Part shown: in pieces, positions 8,315 through 17,576 of the stretch
Numbering within the stretch: position 1 is the stretch's first letter
How the letters are laid out: each line of letters begins with the position of its first letter
Source: Candidatus Nitrosomarinus catalina
GTDB taxonomy: Archaea > Thermoproteota > Nitrososphaeria > Nitrososphaerales > Nitrosopumilaceae
Direction: 5' to 3'
Length of the DNA: 64,000 nt
Assembly (NCBI RefSeq): GCF_002156965.1
Contig: NZ_CP021324.1
Coordinates: 468,988 to 532,987 of the forward strand
Made by a program: the position numbers and the translations under genes
Notes under the pieces: model-generated
Databases searched by the model: none
What the model was told of the DNA's origin: nothing
Seen by the model: the letters and a program-made list of their open reading frames with translations, nothing else

Positions 8315-8817
8315 TTATCCTCAAATTCTATCTCAATGTCAAGGTTTCGGGCATTTTTAACAATTTCAACTACTTTTTTGGTGTCAATTGGGAATTTTGG
8401 TGTCCATTTACCTGAAACTACTGCTTTTGTTTTTTGATTGCCTCCTGAAAAAACAGAATTAATTGTTAAAATTTTTGTAGGGAAGAATAAATCCTCGATG
8501 AACTTTTTGTCTGTCTCATCTGCTTCAACTAACCAAATTTTTTCTTTAAACTGATCCTGAATTAATCTGTATAATGTTCTACTTTGTCTAATTGCCATAA
8601 TGTCATTCTTTGCCATTGATAAAATGAAATTTCCTTTAAAATCCTTGCATGAAAACAACGTAAAATTTTCTATTTCTTTGTTTGATTTGGCAATTTTTGC
8701 TAATGCAATTGATGCGTCTACATCTGCTTTCGTTAGATCCCCTTTCTCTACTTTTGCTTCGCATTGAGGACATAATACTGCATTTTTTGCATCAAAGCCA
8801 CATATTGGAAATATCAT
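8311..8817 (-). CDS. NusA-like zinc-ribbon/KH RNA-binding protein
   Basis: The 168-residue protein has an N-terminal Cys motif (Cys6, Cys16, Cys19 in PICGFDAKNAVLCPQC), a helical middle, and a C-terminal half that looks KH-like and ends in a basic-then-acidic strand. It resembles the archaeal NusA-like transcription factor family that is often annotated COG0195. The first knuckle has Asp where relatives, as I recall them, have a second Cys, so zinc binding may be weakened. It overlaps aspS by 4 bp. The exact family should be confirmed. Confidence 0.55.
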   Translation of the reverse strand: MIFPICGFDAKNAVLCPQCEAKVEKGDLTKADVDASIALAKIAKSNKEIENFTLFSCKDFKGNFILSMAKNDIMAIRQSRTLYRLIQDQFKEKIWLVEADETDKKFIEDLFFPTKILTINSVFSGGNQKTKAVVSGKWTPKFPIDTKKVVEIVKNARNLDIEIEFEDK

Positions 8818-8898
8818 TTGAATCGATTTTTTAATTCTAACACTGTTGTTTATATCCCTTAGTGCAAAATAAAAATTCTAGATGGATCTAAGTAATAC

Positions 8899-9834
8899 AT
8901 GACTCTGTTATCTGTTGATGGACTATTTTCTACATATCCTACATCTAAAGGCCCTGTTTATGCTGTAGATGATGTAAATTTCCGATTAGATGTTGGAGAA
9001 TCTTTAGGAATTGCTGGTGAAAGTGCATGTGGAAAAAGTACACTTGGATTATCATTAATTAGAATGCTTAGTGGTGGAGAAAGTTCTGGAAAAATAATTT
9101 TTGATAATGAATCTATTTTAGATCTATCTGACTCTGAATTCGATGAAAAATTCCGTTGGAAAAAAATATCCATGATTTTTCAAGGTGCTATGAATTCATT
9201 GGATCCTGTATTTACAATACGTCAACAATTTAATGAAATCTTAAAACAACATAATTTTGATGGAAATTCTGATGAATTAATTTTAGATTCTATTACTTCT
9301 GTCAATTTAGATGCCGATGTGTTAAAAAAATATCCTCATGAATTAAGTGGTGGGATGAAACAACGTGTTATCATTGCAATGGCTTTAATTTTAAAACCTC
9401 AATTTGTTGTTGCTGATGAACCTACTACTGCACTAGATGTTTTAATTCAAGCACAAATCATCAATCTACTCAAAAAATTGAAAAAAGACGGTATGTCCTT
9501 TATGCTGATTACTCATGATTTGGCAGTTTTATCTGAAATTGCTGATAAAATTGGAATTATGTATGGTGGACAAATGGTTGAATTTGGAACTTCTAAAGAA
9601 ATTTATGAAAATCCTAAACATCCTTACACTCAGGGACTGATTGAATCAATCCCGACACTTAAGGGAAAAATTCCAAAATATATTCCTGGAACTCCTCCTA
9701 GCTTACTTGAACCTCCAACTGAATGCAGATTTATTGATAGATGTCCTTTAGCTATTGAAAAATGTAAAAAACTTCCTCCAAAATTTAAAACAGATACTGG
9801 CTATGTAAGATGCTGGCTTTATGAAGAGAATTAA
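8899..9834 (+). CDS. Oligopeptide/dipeptide ABC transporter ATPase (OppD/DppD)
   Basis: The 311-residue ATPase energises peptide or nickel-type uptake through DppB/DppC permeases. It has a Walker A (GESACGKST), a signature (LSGGMKQR) and a Walker B (FVVADEPTTALD). The C-terminal oligopeptide domain has the Cys cluster CRFIDRCPLAIEKC. The permeases that it probably serves are about 50 kb away at 59533-61958. No second ATPase and no binding protein lie next to it. It starts leaderless about 25 nt after a T/A-rich element. Confidence 0.9.
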   Translation: MTLLSVDGLFSTYPTSKGPVYAVDDVNFRLDVGESLGIAGESACGKSTLGLSLIRMLSGGESSGKIIFDNESILDLSDSEFDEKFRWKKISMIFQGAMNSLDPVFTIRQQFNEILKQHNFDGNSDELILDSITSVNLDADVLKKYPHELSGGMKQRVIIAMALILKPQFVVADEPTTALDVLIQAQIINLLKKLKKDGMSFMLITHDLAVLSEIADKIGIMYGGQMVEFGTSKEIYENPKHPYTQGLIESIPTLKGKIPKYIPGTPPSLLEPPTECRFIDRCPLAIEKCKKLPPKFKTDTGYVRCWLYEEN

Positions 9835-9837
9835 TTT

Positions 9838-10113
9838 TTATGAATTTAGGTACTCTGCATCAATTTTTTTCAAATATGTCTCTTGAATTAACGTCGTTTC
9901 TCGCTCTATAATTTTTTTAGAAATCATTTTTGCATATTTGATTAAATCTGGCTCTTGATGATTATCTTCAAATAATTTTATTTTTTTTAATACTGTCTGT
10001 TCAAAATCCATTACTTTGTGAAGTTCATCACTGACTTCTATAATGCTCATTTTTTCATAATCTTTTGGTTTTCTTGAATTAATTTCTTCGATTAACTCTT
10101 TAATGTTTTCCAC
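9838..10113 (-). CDS. Hypothetical helical protein
   Basis: The 91-residue protein is predicted all-helical and charged, with no Cys and no membrane segment. It begins MENIKELIEEINSRKPKDYE. It ends 3 nt from the end of the converging ABC ATPase gene. No family is recognised. Confidence 0.55.
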   Translation of the reverse strand: MENIKELIEEINSRKPKDYEKMSIIEVSDELHKVMDFEQTVLKKIKLFEDNHQEPDLIKYAKMISKKIIERETTLIQETYLKKIDAEYLNS

Positions 10114-10138
10114 ACTTTTCTAACTTTCATTTGATACT

Positions 10139-10234
10139 TTAATTTTGGTTTTCTTTTTTATGTTCTAAAATATGTTTTAATCCATCTGTCATGCTAAGCG
10201 AATCTAAATCAATCTCACAATATGGGCATTTCAA
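10139..10234 (-). CDS. Tiny zinc-finger-like protein, 31 residues
   Basis: A TTG-started ORF encodes KCPYCEIDLDSL, then LKHILEHKK. The Cys-x2-Cys and His-x3-His pattern makes a minimal CCHH finger. It lies between two genes on the same strand and starts 13 nt after the stop of the gene at 10248. The short length keeps confidence modest, but the pattern is unlikely by chance. Confidence 0.45.
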   Translation of the reverse strand: MKCPYCEIDLDSLSMTDGLKHILEHKKENQN

Positions 10235-10247
10235 ATTATTTCAAATT

Positions 10248-10622
10248 TTAAGAATGTTTTTTAACAATTGGTAGACATGAGTCAATGATTCTTAGCATTT
10301 CTGATCTGATTACTTTTTTATCTATTGACACCCACACTATTGCTTTTTTGATTGCAAATGATATTGTTTGTACTTTTTTCCGTTCTTCCCAAACAAATTC
10401 CACTTCGCCTAAATTTTTATCAAAAAATCCCTCCAAGTCTGTTTTCATAGCAATATGTGAGAATTGATATTTTGTATTTTTTTCATCTAATAATGGCGTT
10501 AAATCCTGTCTTCTAGTATGTGCTAATAGCTCTCCTCTTTCTCCAATCACTCCTACAAATCTGATAAATGGACTGATTGAGGCTATGTCTTCACAAATTG
10601 ATTTGAATTTTTTTACTGCCAT
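10248..10622 (-). CDS. Roadblock-like (DUF6659-type) protein
   Basis: The 124-residue protein has the alternating layout of this family: an N-terminal helix (FKSICEDIASI), a strand pair with GVIGERGELLAHTRRQDL, a middle helix, and a final helix (MLRIIDSCLPIV). It is a distant relative of the genes at 1-160 and 44687-45067. A roadblock-like fold and a role in signalling are guesses from the fold only. Small genes surround it. Confidence 0.6.
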   Translation of the reverse strand: MAVKKFKSICEDIASISPFIRFVGVIGERGELLAHTRRQDLTPLLDEKNTKYQFSHIAMKTDLEGFFDKNLGEVEFVWEERKKVQTISFAIKKAIVWVSIDKKVIRSEMLRIIDSCLPIVKKHS

Positions 10623-10699
10623 ACATCGTGTACAATTTTAAATGTATTTTAATCATCTCCTTGATCTCAACCCGTTTTAGATTGATATTTTGTATTTTT

Positions 10700-11200
10700 T
10701 TAAAAGATTGTTCCTAATCCTACTACTACAATTATGGTCTTGACTATCTTTCCTGAAATCATGAAAATTGAAAATTTTACAAATTTCATTTTTTTAATTC
10801 CTGCTGATATTAAAATTAAATCTCCAATCACTGGAATCCATGCTGCAAAAAATATTGCACTCCATCCAAATTTATCTAATATTTTATTATGTTTTTTTTC
10901 ATTTGTTTCGATATCTGTTTTTCTTTTAATTTTTTTAAATAATTTGTTTCCTCCAAAACCTATGAAATAATTTAAGACTCCTCCAATCACTGATCCTATA
11001 ACTAACGCTAGTCCGACGAGAACAATGTTTTCTCCTCCAATTAATAATGCTGATGTTAAAATTTCTGTTGGTATTGGAATTGCAGTAGCTGATAATAATG
11101 AATTTAGAAATAATCCAATTACTCCATATTCTTGAAAATAATTATTCGATAAAATATCTTGAATTTGTTGATAATATTCTATGATTAACTCATAACTCAT
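10700..11200 (-). CDS. VTT/DedA-like membrane protein
   Basis: The 166-residue integral membrane protein has four or five hydrophobic segments. The loop AIPIPTEILTSALLIGG and the IGFGGNKLFKKIKRK segment fit the VTT (DedA/SNARE-associated) family, which includes lipid scramblases and flippases. A related but longer protein is encoded at 11287 on the other strand, and the two genes diverge from a shared 86-nt spacer. The substrate is not known. Confidence 0.7.
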   Translation of the reverse strand: MSYELIIEYYQQIQDILSNNYFQEYGVIGLFLNSLLSATAIPIPTEILTSALLIGGENIVLVGLALVIGSVIGGVLNYFIGFGGNKLFKKIKRKTDIETNEKKHNKILDKFGWSAIFFAAWIPVIGDLILISAGIKKMKFVKFSIFMISGKIVKTIIVVVGLGTIF

Positions 11201-11286
11201 GAATACCCCTCTTTATTGTGATTATTATTCACTTTGATTTTTTATTGTTAGTTTTGAATAAATACCGCCTAATTTTCATTTGATTA

Positions 11287-11943
11287 ATGGAGTTAACTGA
11301 TATCTTTCCGTTTGCTCCAGATGATGGATATTTGATTCTGGCACTAGTTAATTTCATTGGTTCATTGATTCCATTTGTTCCTCTTCCTGGATTTTTACTA
11401 CTTGCTACAATGTCTGTAGGCTCTGAATATGATTTACATATACTTGCTTTAGTTTCTGCAATTAGCGCTACTATTGCAAAACAAATAATATTCTTCCTTA
11501 GTTTTAGTGGTCGTAAAATTTTAAACCCAAAAACTAGAACAAGAATGAAACCTTTTGAAAGATTAGTAAAGAAATATGGTGCTGCTGCTGCATTTTTTGC
11601 GGCTGCAACCCCCATGCCTGATGATATAATTTTCATTCCTCTTGGTCTTGCAAAATATAATGCAAAAAGATTTTTTGTTGCTACGTTAGCAGGAAAAATT
11701 GTATTAAGTTACATCATTGTATTTATTTCGCATTATGTTGGATTGTCTTTCATTGAACCATTTTTAGAAAACGTTAATGATCCAACTCCTGTTTACATTG
11801 GAATTTTAATTTTTGGTGCTATGATGACTGGTGTAGTACTTTTAGTTTTAAAATTAGATTGGCAAAGAATTATGGTAAAATTTGCACCTTGGACATTAGA
11901 TGACACTTTAGATGATGAAAATAATAAAGATTCTAAAAACTAA
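11287..11943 (+). CDS. VTT/DedA-like membrane protein
   Basis: The 218-residue membrane protein has the VTT features FVPLPGFLLLATMSVG, then a basic amphipathic loop (RMKPFERLVKKYG) and AAATPMPDDIIFIPLGLAKY. The last helix precedes an acidic cytosolic tail (LDDTLDDENNKD). It is a homologue of the 166-residue protein at 10700. Family members are proposed to move phospholipids across the membrane. Its stop overlaps the converging glycosylase gene by 4 bp. Confidence 0.75.
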   Translation: MELTDIFPFAPDDGYLILALVNFIGSLIPFVPLPGFLLLATMSVGSEYDLHILALVSAISATIAKQIIFFLSFSGRKILNPKTRTRMKPFERLVKKYGAAAAFFAAATPMPDDIIFIPLGLAKYNAKRFFVATLAGKIVLSYIIVFISHYVGLSFIEPFLENVNDPTPVYIGILIFGAMMTGVVLLVLKLDWQRIMVKFAPWTLDDTLDDENNKDSKN

Positions 11944-12497
11944 TTCATTATTTTAAAATTCCACAATAATTCTTTTCCCTTTTTAATTCCAACTCTTTGA
12001 GACTCTGCAATTTTTTTTACTTTGATACCTTCTGTAATGTGTATCTCTGATTTTTTTGTTAAATCAATTCCGTAATGTTCTTTTGTAATGTTTAGTGCTT
12101 GTGTAAGTTTTGCTGGACCATTTGTCAAATTTTTAATGTCTTTTAAACTTCTATTTTCTTGCATCTTTTTGATTCCTTTGTCTGGTTCAATTGCTCGAAT
12201 TAAAACTGCACCTGCTGGTACTTTTGATTTTTTTGCAACAATGTTGAAGCAATAATGCATACCATATGTGAAATACACATATGAAATTCCTACGTTTCCA
12301 AACATGACTTTATTTCTATCCGTAATTTTTCTAAATGCGTGGCTAGCAGGATCATCTTCGTGCCTATATGCCTCTGTTTCAGTAATGATTCCTGAAATTT
12401 CCTGATTTCCTATTTTCCTTACTAGTTTTTTTCCTAATAGTTTTTTTGCCACAATTACAGTGTCTCTCTGATAAAATTCTCTAGGAAGTATATTCAA
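11940..12497 (-). CDS. DNA-3-methyladenine glycosylase (MPG/AAG family)
   Basis: The 185-residue enzyme removes alkylated purines in base excision repair. Family marks are LPREFYQRDTVIVAKKLLGK at the N-terminus, ETEAYRHEDDPASHAFR (catalytic Glu region), and YVYFTYGMHYCFNIV. The length fits the AAG family. Its start overlaps the end of the uracil glycosylase gene by 17 bp, which makes a repair operon. The gene begins with the usual archaeal A/T-rich context. Confidence 0.92.
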   Translation of the reverse strand: MNILPREFYQRDTVIVAKKLLGKKLVRKIGNQEISGIITETEAYRHEDDPASHAFRKITDRNKVMFGNVGISYVYFTYGMHYCFNIVAKKSKVPAGAVLIRAIEPDKGIKKMQENRSLKDIKNLTNGPAKLTQALNITKEHYGIDLTKKSEIHITEGIKVKKIAESQRVGIKKGKELLWNFKIMN

Positions 12498-13074
12498 TAT
12501 CTATCTTAATTTTTTTCTTATCTTTTAATTCTTTTATCACTCTGAACAATTTTTTCATATCTTTTTTTAAAACACTGATTAGTTTTTGATTATAAATCGT
12601 TGCAGCTGGATGTACTGTCAAAAAATATAATTGATTATTCTTGCTGACTACTTTTCCCCTAAATTTTGTAATTTCTTTGCCATCTAACAATGAACTAAAT
12701 GCAGTATTACCTAAAATACAAATTATTTTGGGTTCAATAATCTCTATTTCTTTCTTAAGATAATTTTGACACGTCTCTCTCTCAATTGGTGTTGGAACTC
12801 TGTTTTTTGGTGGTCTGCATTTAACAATATTTGTAATGTACACTTCCTCCCGTGTAATTCCTGCACTTTCAAGTGCAATTGATAATTTTTTTCCTGCAAT
12901 TCCGATAAATGGTTCTCCTTTCAAATCTTCATTTTTCCCTGGTGCTTCGCCTACAAAAATCACATCTGCTTTGAAATTTCCTTTTCCTGCAACTGAATTA
13001 TTGCGTGTTTGACTTAATTCACACTTTGTGCATTCAATTACTTGTTGCTTCATTTTTTCTAATTTTTTTTCCAT
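12481..13074 (-). CDS. Uracil-DNA glycosylase, family 4
   Basis: The 197-residue enzyme removes uracil from DNA. Motif 1 is GEAPGKNEDLKG, and a second is HPAATIYN. Four Cys (Cys15 and Cys18 in ECTKCELS; later ones in VKCRPPKN and ETCQNYL) fit the 4Fe-4S cluster of family 4. It overlaps the alkyladenine glycosylase gene and lies 1 nt from tldD, so the three probably share a transcript. Confidence 0.92.
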   Translation of the reverse strand: MEKKLEKMKQQVIECTKCELSQTRNNSVAGKGNFKADVIFVGEAPGKNEDLKGEPFIGIAGKKLSIALESAGITREEVYITNIVKCRPPKNRVPTPIERETCQNYLKKEIEIIEPKIICILGNTAFSSLLDGKEITKFRGKVVSKNNQLYFLTVHPAATIYNQKLISVLKKDMKKLFRVIKELKDKKKIKIDIEYTS

Positions 13075-13075
13075 A

Positions 13076-14491
13076 CTAATTTACACTTTTTACTGTTGCA
13101 GTTCCTCTGATTGTAGGACCTCCATTTCCCATAATCATTGATTGCATAGGATCTCCTTTTCCACAATTAGTTATTGGTCTTACTGTAAAATCATTTCCAC
13201 ATGCATCTATAGAATTAAAAAATTCAGGTGCGGTTCCCATTACGATGACATCTCTTTGCAAATCTGTTAATTCCCCATTTTCAATTTTTTGTGCGTATTG
13301 ACATGAAATACTCCAATTATATCGCTTCATGTCTATTGATGGGACTTTCATATTTGAAATATAGTATCCATTTTTGACATCTTTTATTATTTCGCTCACA
13401 TTTTGGTTTCCGTTACCAATACACGTACAAGCCATTCGAATTAATGGCATATATCGATAATTTGTTGCTCTCATATTGCCTGTAGGTGTAGTATTGAATA
13501 TTTCCGAAGTTTCTCTATTTTGCATATGGTTCTTTAGAATTCCCTTTTCTACTAAGTTTGTTCTTTTAGTTTCAACTCCTTCATCGTCAAAATAATACCA
13601 TCCTAGACTTTCTTTTATTGTCGGATCATCAAACACATTAAGATTTTCTGAACCAATCTTTTCTCCAATTTTTCCTTTCCACCAAGCTCCTCCTGCCCAA
13701 GCCATTTCTTTACCTAGAACTCTATCTGCTTCTGATGGATGTCCTAATATTTCATGAGTAAGTAAGGAAACAAAATCTGGATTCATTACTAGTGTTGTTT
13801 TTTCTTCTTTTACTGGTTTTGCCTTAATTAATTCTGATGCTTTGTTTGCAATTTCTTTTGCACTTTGTTGAACTTTATTTTGAATTAATTCTAAACCTCC
13901 CCTTCCTCCTTCTGTAATGTTAACTGATTGTGTTAATCCTGATTCATGTGCAGTTGCAATCATTTCAACAATCACATCTGTAAACTTTTGTAAAATTTCT
14001 GAACCTTCCGAATTGACAAAATATTTTGAACTAGTTACATAATATGGATTTGTAACTGATTTAATTATTAATGGTGAATCCATTATTATTTTATTACATT
14101 CTAATCCTATGGATGTTAATTCTTCAATTTCTGGTTTTTTTAATACGGGGAAATCAATTTGTTTTTTATTTATTGGATTGTTGTGAAGATTAATTTTATT
14201 TTTTTTATTTGAATTTGTATAATCTGAATTTCTTATTGTGTTGTCTAAAATATTTTTTATTTCATCAAATGATTTTGGATTGCTAATTGAACAAAAACTC
14301 CATGCTCCATTTTTAATTAATCTGACTCCTATTCCTTTATCCTCACTATTTCTAACGTGTTCAATTTCATTATTTTCTATTAATGTGGATTTTTTTACCT
14401 GTTGTTCTGCTCTGGCATCGCAATATTGGACTCCTGATTGTCCTGCATATTCAATTATTTTATCAGCTAAATCCTGTAATTTTTTATCCAC
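13076..14491 (-). CDS. tldD: TldD-type metalloprotease
   Basis: The 471-residue protein belongs to the TldD/PmbA family, which works as a TldD-TldE heterodimer that cleaves peptides. The zinc motif HEILGH is at about residues 246-251 and is followed by PSEADR, as in TldD. The C-terminal domain ends GNGGPTIRGTATVKSVN. No TldE/PmbA partner is seen nearby. It is first in the row with the two DNA glycosylases. Confidence 0.92.
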   Translation of the reverse strand: MDKKLQDLADKIIEYAGQSGVQYCDARAEQQVKKSTLIENNEIEHVRNSEDKGIGVRLIKNGAWSFCSISNPKSFDEIKNILDNTIRNSDYTNSNKKNKINLHNNPINKKQIDFPVLKKPEIEELTSIGLECNKIIMDSPLIIKSVTNPYYVTSSKYFVNSEGSEILQKFTDVIVEMIATAHESGLTQSVNITEGGRGGLELIQNKVQQSAKEIANKASELIKAKPVKEEKTTLVMNPDFVSLLTHEILGHPSEADRVLGKEMAWAGGAWWKGKIGEKIGSENLNVFDDPTIKESLGWYYFDDEGVETKRTNLVEKGILKNHMQNRETSEIFNTTPTGNMRATNYRYMPLIRMACTCIGNGNQNVSEIIKDVKNGYYISNMKVPSIDMKRYNWSISCQYAQKIENGELTDLQRDVIVMGTAPEFFNSIDACGNDFTVRPITNCGKGDPMQSMIMGNGGPTIRGTATVKSVN

Positions 14492-14525
14492 ATTTTACAA
14501 ATTATGATGAGTTGTAAATCTTGTA

Positions 14526-14669
14526 CTATTGATGACTAGATATTGCAGGCATGGTGAAATAGTATTCATCTTCAAATTCAAAGTCCACTGTGCTGGTTTT
14601 TCTCAAAAATTCAAAGTATTCTGTACAATTTTTGTAAAATTCATCATTTTTCTTCATTTCGTGATTCAT
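14526..14669 (-). CDS. Small acidic protein, 47 residues
   Basis: The ORF encodes MNHEMKKNDEFYKNCTEYFE, then an acidic, aromatic stretch (DFEFEDEYYFTM). It fills most of the 296-nt gap between tldD and the PIN-ATPase gene. Codon use is like that of its neighbours. No family is recognised; the rest of the gap is the promoter region of the gene at 14788. Confidence 0.4.
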   Translation of the reverse strand: MNHEMKKNDEFYKNCTEYFEFLRKTSTVDFEFEDEYYFTMPAISSHQ

Positions 14670-14787
14670 GATTTTCTTATTAATTTGATAATTTTTTCAT
14701 GAGAGTGAGTCATTTTGATCCTTCATGTTGGTTTTCTTTAACTAATTCTGTTGGACATTTTTTATATACACACATTGATTATATCTT

Positions 14788-16608
14788 ATGACAACTATTG
14801 TTGCAGATACAAGTGTAATTATTAATGGCAATCTTGCTCAACAACTTGAATCCGGCTCCATTAGAAATTCTGACTTGATTATCCCGCAGGCCGTATTTGA
14901 TGAACTTCAATCTCAAGCTTCAAATCATAAACAACAGGGTTTTGTGGGATTAGAACAAATTGAAAAACTGCATAAATTATCTGAAGATTCTGGAGTAAAA
15001 ATTCTCTTGAAAGGTTCTCATCCTGACATAAATGATATTAAATTTGCATCAAGTGGGAGAATTGATGCTTTAATTATTGACATTGCAAAACAAAATGATG
15101 CAATTCTTTATACTTCAGATAAGGTACAACATCTAGTTGCAAAAGCTGAAGATGTTCAAACTGTATTTTTAAAACCTAAGGTAGTTTTTGAAAAACTTGA
15201 ATTCTTAAAATTTTTTGACAGCACAACAATGAGTATTCATTTAAAAGAAAATCAATTTCCTCTTGCTAAAAGAGGAAAACCTGGAGAATTCTTACTTACA
15301 CAAATTAGTGATGAATTACTAACAAGAGATTATTTGAAAATTATTTCTTCCCAAATTCTATCTGCTACAAGTATTTCTGATTCTAGTAATGTTGAAATTT
15401 CTAAAACTGGTGCATCTGTGATTCAACATGATGACTATCGTATTGCAATCACTTACCCTCCATTTTCTGAATCATATGAAATAACAATAGTCCACCCCAC
15501 TGTTCAATTATCTCTTGATGACTATTCCATTTCTGAATCTTTGATGCAACGTTTAACTGATAGGGCTGAAGGTATTGTTATTTCTGGCGCTCCTGGTTCT
15601 GGAAAAAGTACTTTGGCATCTGGTTTAGCAAATTTTTATCATCAGCAAGGAAAAATTGTTAAAACATTTGAATCTCCTCGAGACTTACAAGTAAATTCTG
15701 GAATTACTCAGTATAGCAAATTAGATGGGAGTTTTGATAATACTGCCGATATTTTATTACTTGTTAGACCTGATTATACTATTTTTGACGAAGTACGTCG
15801 AAAAGAAGATTTCACTACTTTTTCTGATTTACGATTAACTGGAGTTGGCATGGTTGGTGTAATTCATGCTAATTCTCCTTTAGATGCAATTCAAAGATTT
15901 ATTGGAAAAATTGAACTTGGTATAATCCCAAATGTATTGGATACTGTTGTATTTGTCAATAATGGTGATATCGAAAAAGTCTATGATCTAGAATTAAAGG
16001 TAAAAGTTCCTACAGGTATGACTGAATCTGATCTAGCAAGACCTGTGATTGAAATAAGAAATTTTGAAAATAATGACTTGGAACATGAAATCTATACTTT
16101 TGGCGAAGAAAATGTCATTGTTCCTGTACAACAACGTGACGAAAAAGTTGGAATTGAAAAATTAGCTGAAGATAAAATTAAAGATTATTTTCAGAGATAT
16201 GATTCTAATGCACAAGTTGACATTTTGTCCAATAATCGTGTAAAAGTTAGTGTACATGAAGACTGCATTGCATCTATAATTGGTAGGGGAGGCTCAAATA
16301 TTGATGAAATTGAAAAACTCCTTAAAGTTCACATTGATGTTGTTGCCAAAGATTCTGAAGAATTATCTTTAACTTCAAATGATCTTCCTTTTAGTTTTTC
16401 AGAATCTAAAACTACACTATTGTTGACTGTGAATCGGGAATTTACTTCTCTACATGCTGATATTTTTCTTAATGGTAAATTTTTTACATCTGTTAGAATT
16501 GGTAAAAAAGGACAAATCAAAATTCCAAAACGTTCTGATATTGGAAGGAATTTATTAAATCAAACTTCTTCTCAAAATGATATTCAATTGTATCTTAAAG
16601 ATTTTTAA
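14788..16608 (+). CDS. PIN domain - ATPase - KH domain protein
   Basis: The 606-residue protein has an N-terminal PIN nuclease domain (1-130, VADTSVIING and acidic residues), a PilT/VirB11-like ATPase (Walker A GAPGSGKST at 267-275, Walker B-like DYTIFDEVRR), and a KH RNA-binding domain (about 490-515, IASIIGRGGSNIDEIEK). This architecture matches archaeal COG1855 proteins, which are thought to act in RNA processing or decay. A C-terminal strand-rich part ends in IKIPKR. A TATA element lies about 27 nt before the ATG. It overlaps the converging DtxR gene by 14 bp. Confidence 0.9.
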   Translation: MTTIVADTSVIINGNLAQQLESGSIRNSDLIIPQAVFDELQSQASNHKQQGFVGLEQIEKLHKLSEDSGVKILLKGSHPDINDIKFASSGRIDALIIDIAKQNDAILYTSDKVQHLVAKAEDVQTVFLKPKVVFEKLEFLKFFDSTTMSIHLKENQFPLAKRGKPGEFLLTQISDELLTRDYLKIISSQILSATSISDSSNVEISKTGASVIQHDDYRIAITYPPFSESYEITIVHPTVQLSLDDYSISESLMQRLTDRAEGIVISGAPGSGKSTLASGLANFYHQQGKIVKTFESPRDLQVNSGITQYSKLDGSFDNTADILLLVRPDYTIFDEVRRKEDFTTFSDLRLTGVGMVGVIHANSPLDAIQRFIGKIELGIIPNVLDTVVFVNNGDIEKVYDLELKVKVPTGMTESDLARPVIEIRNFENNDLEHEIYTFGEENVIVPVQQRDEKVGIEKLAEDKIKDYFQRYDSNAQVDILSNNRVKVSVHEDCIASIIGRGGSNIDEIEKLLKVHIDVVAKDSEELSLTSNDLPFSFSESKTTLLLTVNREFTSLHADIFLNGKFFTSVRIGKKGQIKIPKRSDIGRNLLNQTSSQNDIQLYLKDF

Positions 16609-17059
16609 AATTATCAATAATTTTTGGATTTGCTTTTAGAAAAGTAATGAATTTTCTTAATTGTTTGATTGTTTTTGGATTAAGGTGATGTTCAATTCCT
16701 TCAGTATCTTGATTTGCAGTATCGTACCCTACTCCTAAAATCTCGAAGAATTCTAACAAGATTCCATGGTTTTGTCTAATCCCTTCTGCAATCTGAATTC
16801 CTTTTTTTGTAAGATTAATTCCGTGATATTTTTCATATTCTAAAAATTTCCCTTCATCTAATCTCTGTAGCATTTTAGTAACACTTGGGGCACTGACGTT
16901 CATGTATCTTGAAATATCTAATGTTGTGGCGTATCCTTTTAGTTCCACTAATTCTGAAATGATTTCTAGATAATCTTCCATTCTGGAACTTGATCGTGTT
17001 TTTTCCACTTCATGTGCAGCTTTAATTGAATCTAGTCTCTTTGAGTTTTTATTTTTCAT
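16595..17059 (-). CDS. DtxR/MntR-type metal-dependent repressor
   Basis: The 154-residue protein has a winged-helix DNA-binding domain (about 22-85, YLEIISELVELKGYATTLDI and SAPSVTKMLQRL) and a metal-binding dimerisation domain that includes EGIRQNHGILLEFFEILG and IEHHLNP. These are the DtxR/MntR features. It probably controls iron or manganese genes, but targets are not visible here. It has no FeoA-like third domain. Confidence 0.88.
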   Translation of the reverse strand: MKNKNSKRLDSIKAAHEVEKTRSSSRMEDYLEIISELVELKGYATTLDISRYMNVSAPSVTKMLQRLDEGKFLEYEKYHGINLTKKGIQIAEGIRQNHGILLEFFEILGVGYDTANQDTEGIEHHLNPKTIKQLRKFITFLKANPKIIDNFKNL

Positions 17060-17187
17060 CTATTCTTGTTATGATCAATAATCTACTATAATTTTATGTC
17101 TGTTTGACTTAGTTACTCTTTGTTGACTTGAGGGTAATCATTGTTTATCTTTGAATCTTAACTAATTTTTTCTAAATTAATGTTGAA

Positions 17188-17538
17188 ATGAATGATCCCT
17201 TAAAGGCACGACTAGCAAAATTACAAAAATTTTCAGAATCTGCTAAGCGTAGGGCTAATCTTTACTCTGACATTGCTAAAATGGATGATTCTAACACAGC
17301 TCGTTCCTTAGGGGCTTTACAAAAAGCACCTGCCCCAGGTAAAAAACTTCAAAAAATTGGATTCTTGATGTTATGGATTCCTGAACCCACTGGAGTTACT
17401 TGTGCAATAGGTGGGCCAATGATAGTTGCTGGAAGGTATTTGGATAAAAAATACAACGGAAGTACTATTCATGATATTGGTCATCACACTAAAAACACTA
17501 TTTCTACCATTAGTGATTTTAGAAAAACTGTTAGTTAA
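17188..17538 (+). CDS. Hypothetical protein with central hydrophobic segment
   Basis: The 116-residue protein has a basic helical N-terminus (about 1-45), a hydrophobic or buried segment at about 58-85 (FLMLWIPEPTGVTCAIGGPM), and a polar C-terminus. The segment could be a re-entrant or single membrane helix. It lies upstream of a DUF192 gene on the same strand. No family is recognised. Confidence 0.6.
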   Translation: MNDPLKARLAKLQKFSESAKRRANLYSDIAKMDDSNTARSLGALQKAPAPGKKLQKIGFLMLWIPEPTGVTCAIGGPMIVAGRYLDKKYNGSTIHDIGHHTKNTISTISDFRKTVS

Positions 17539-17576
17539 CGCACTGAGTTTTTAATAGGATTGAACTAAACTAGATT

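Noticed and set aside
11229-11636. 135-residue ORF opposite the VTT protein at 11287
   Set aside because: It lies wholly over a membrane protein gene with clear family motifs, so it is a shadow.
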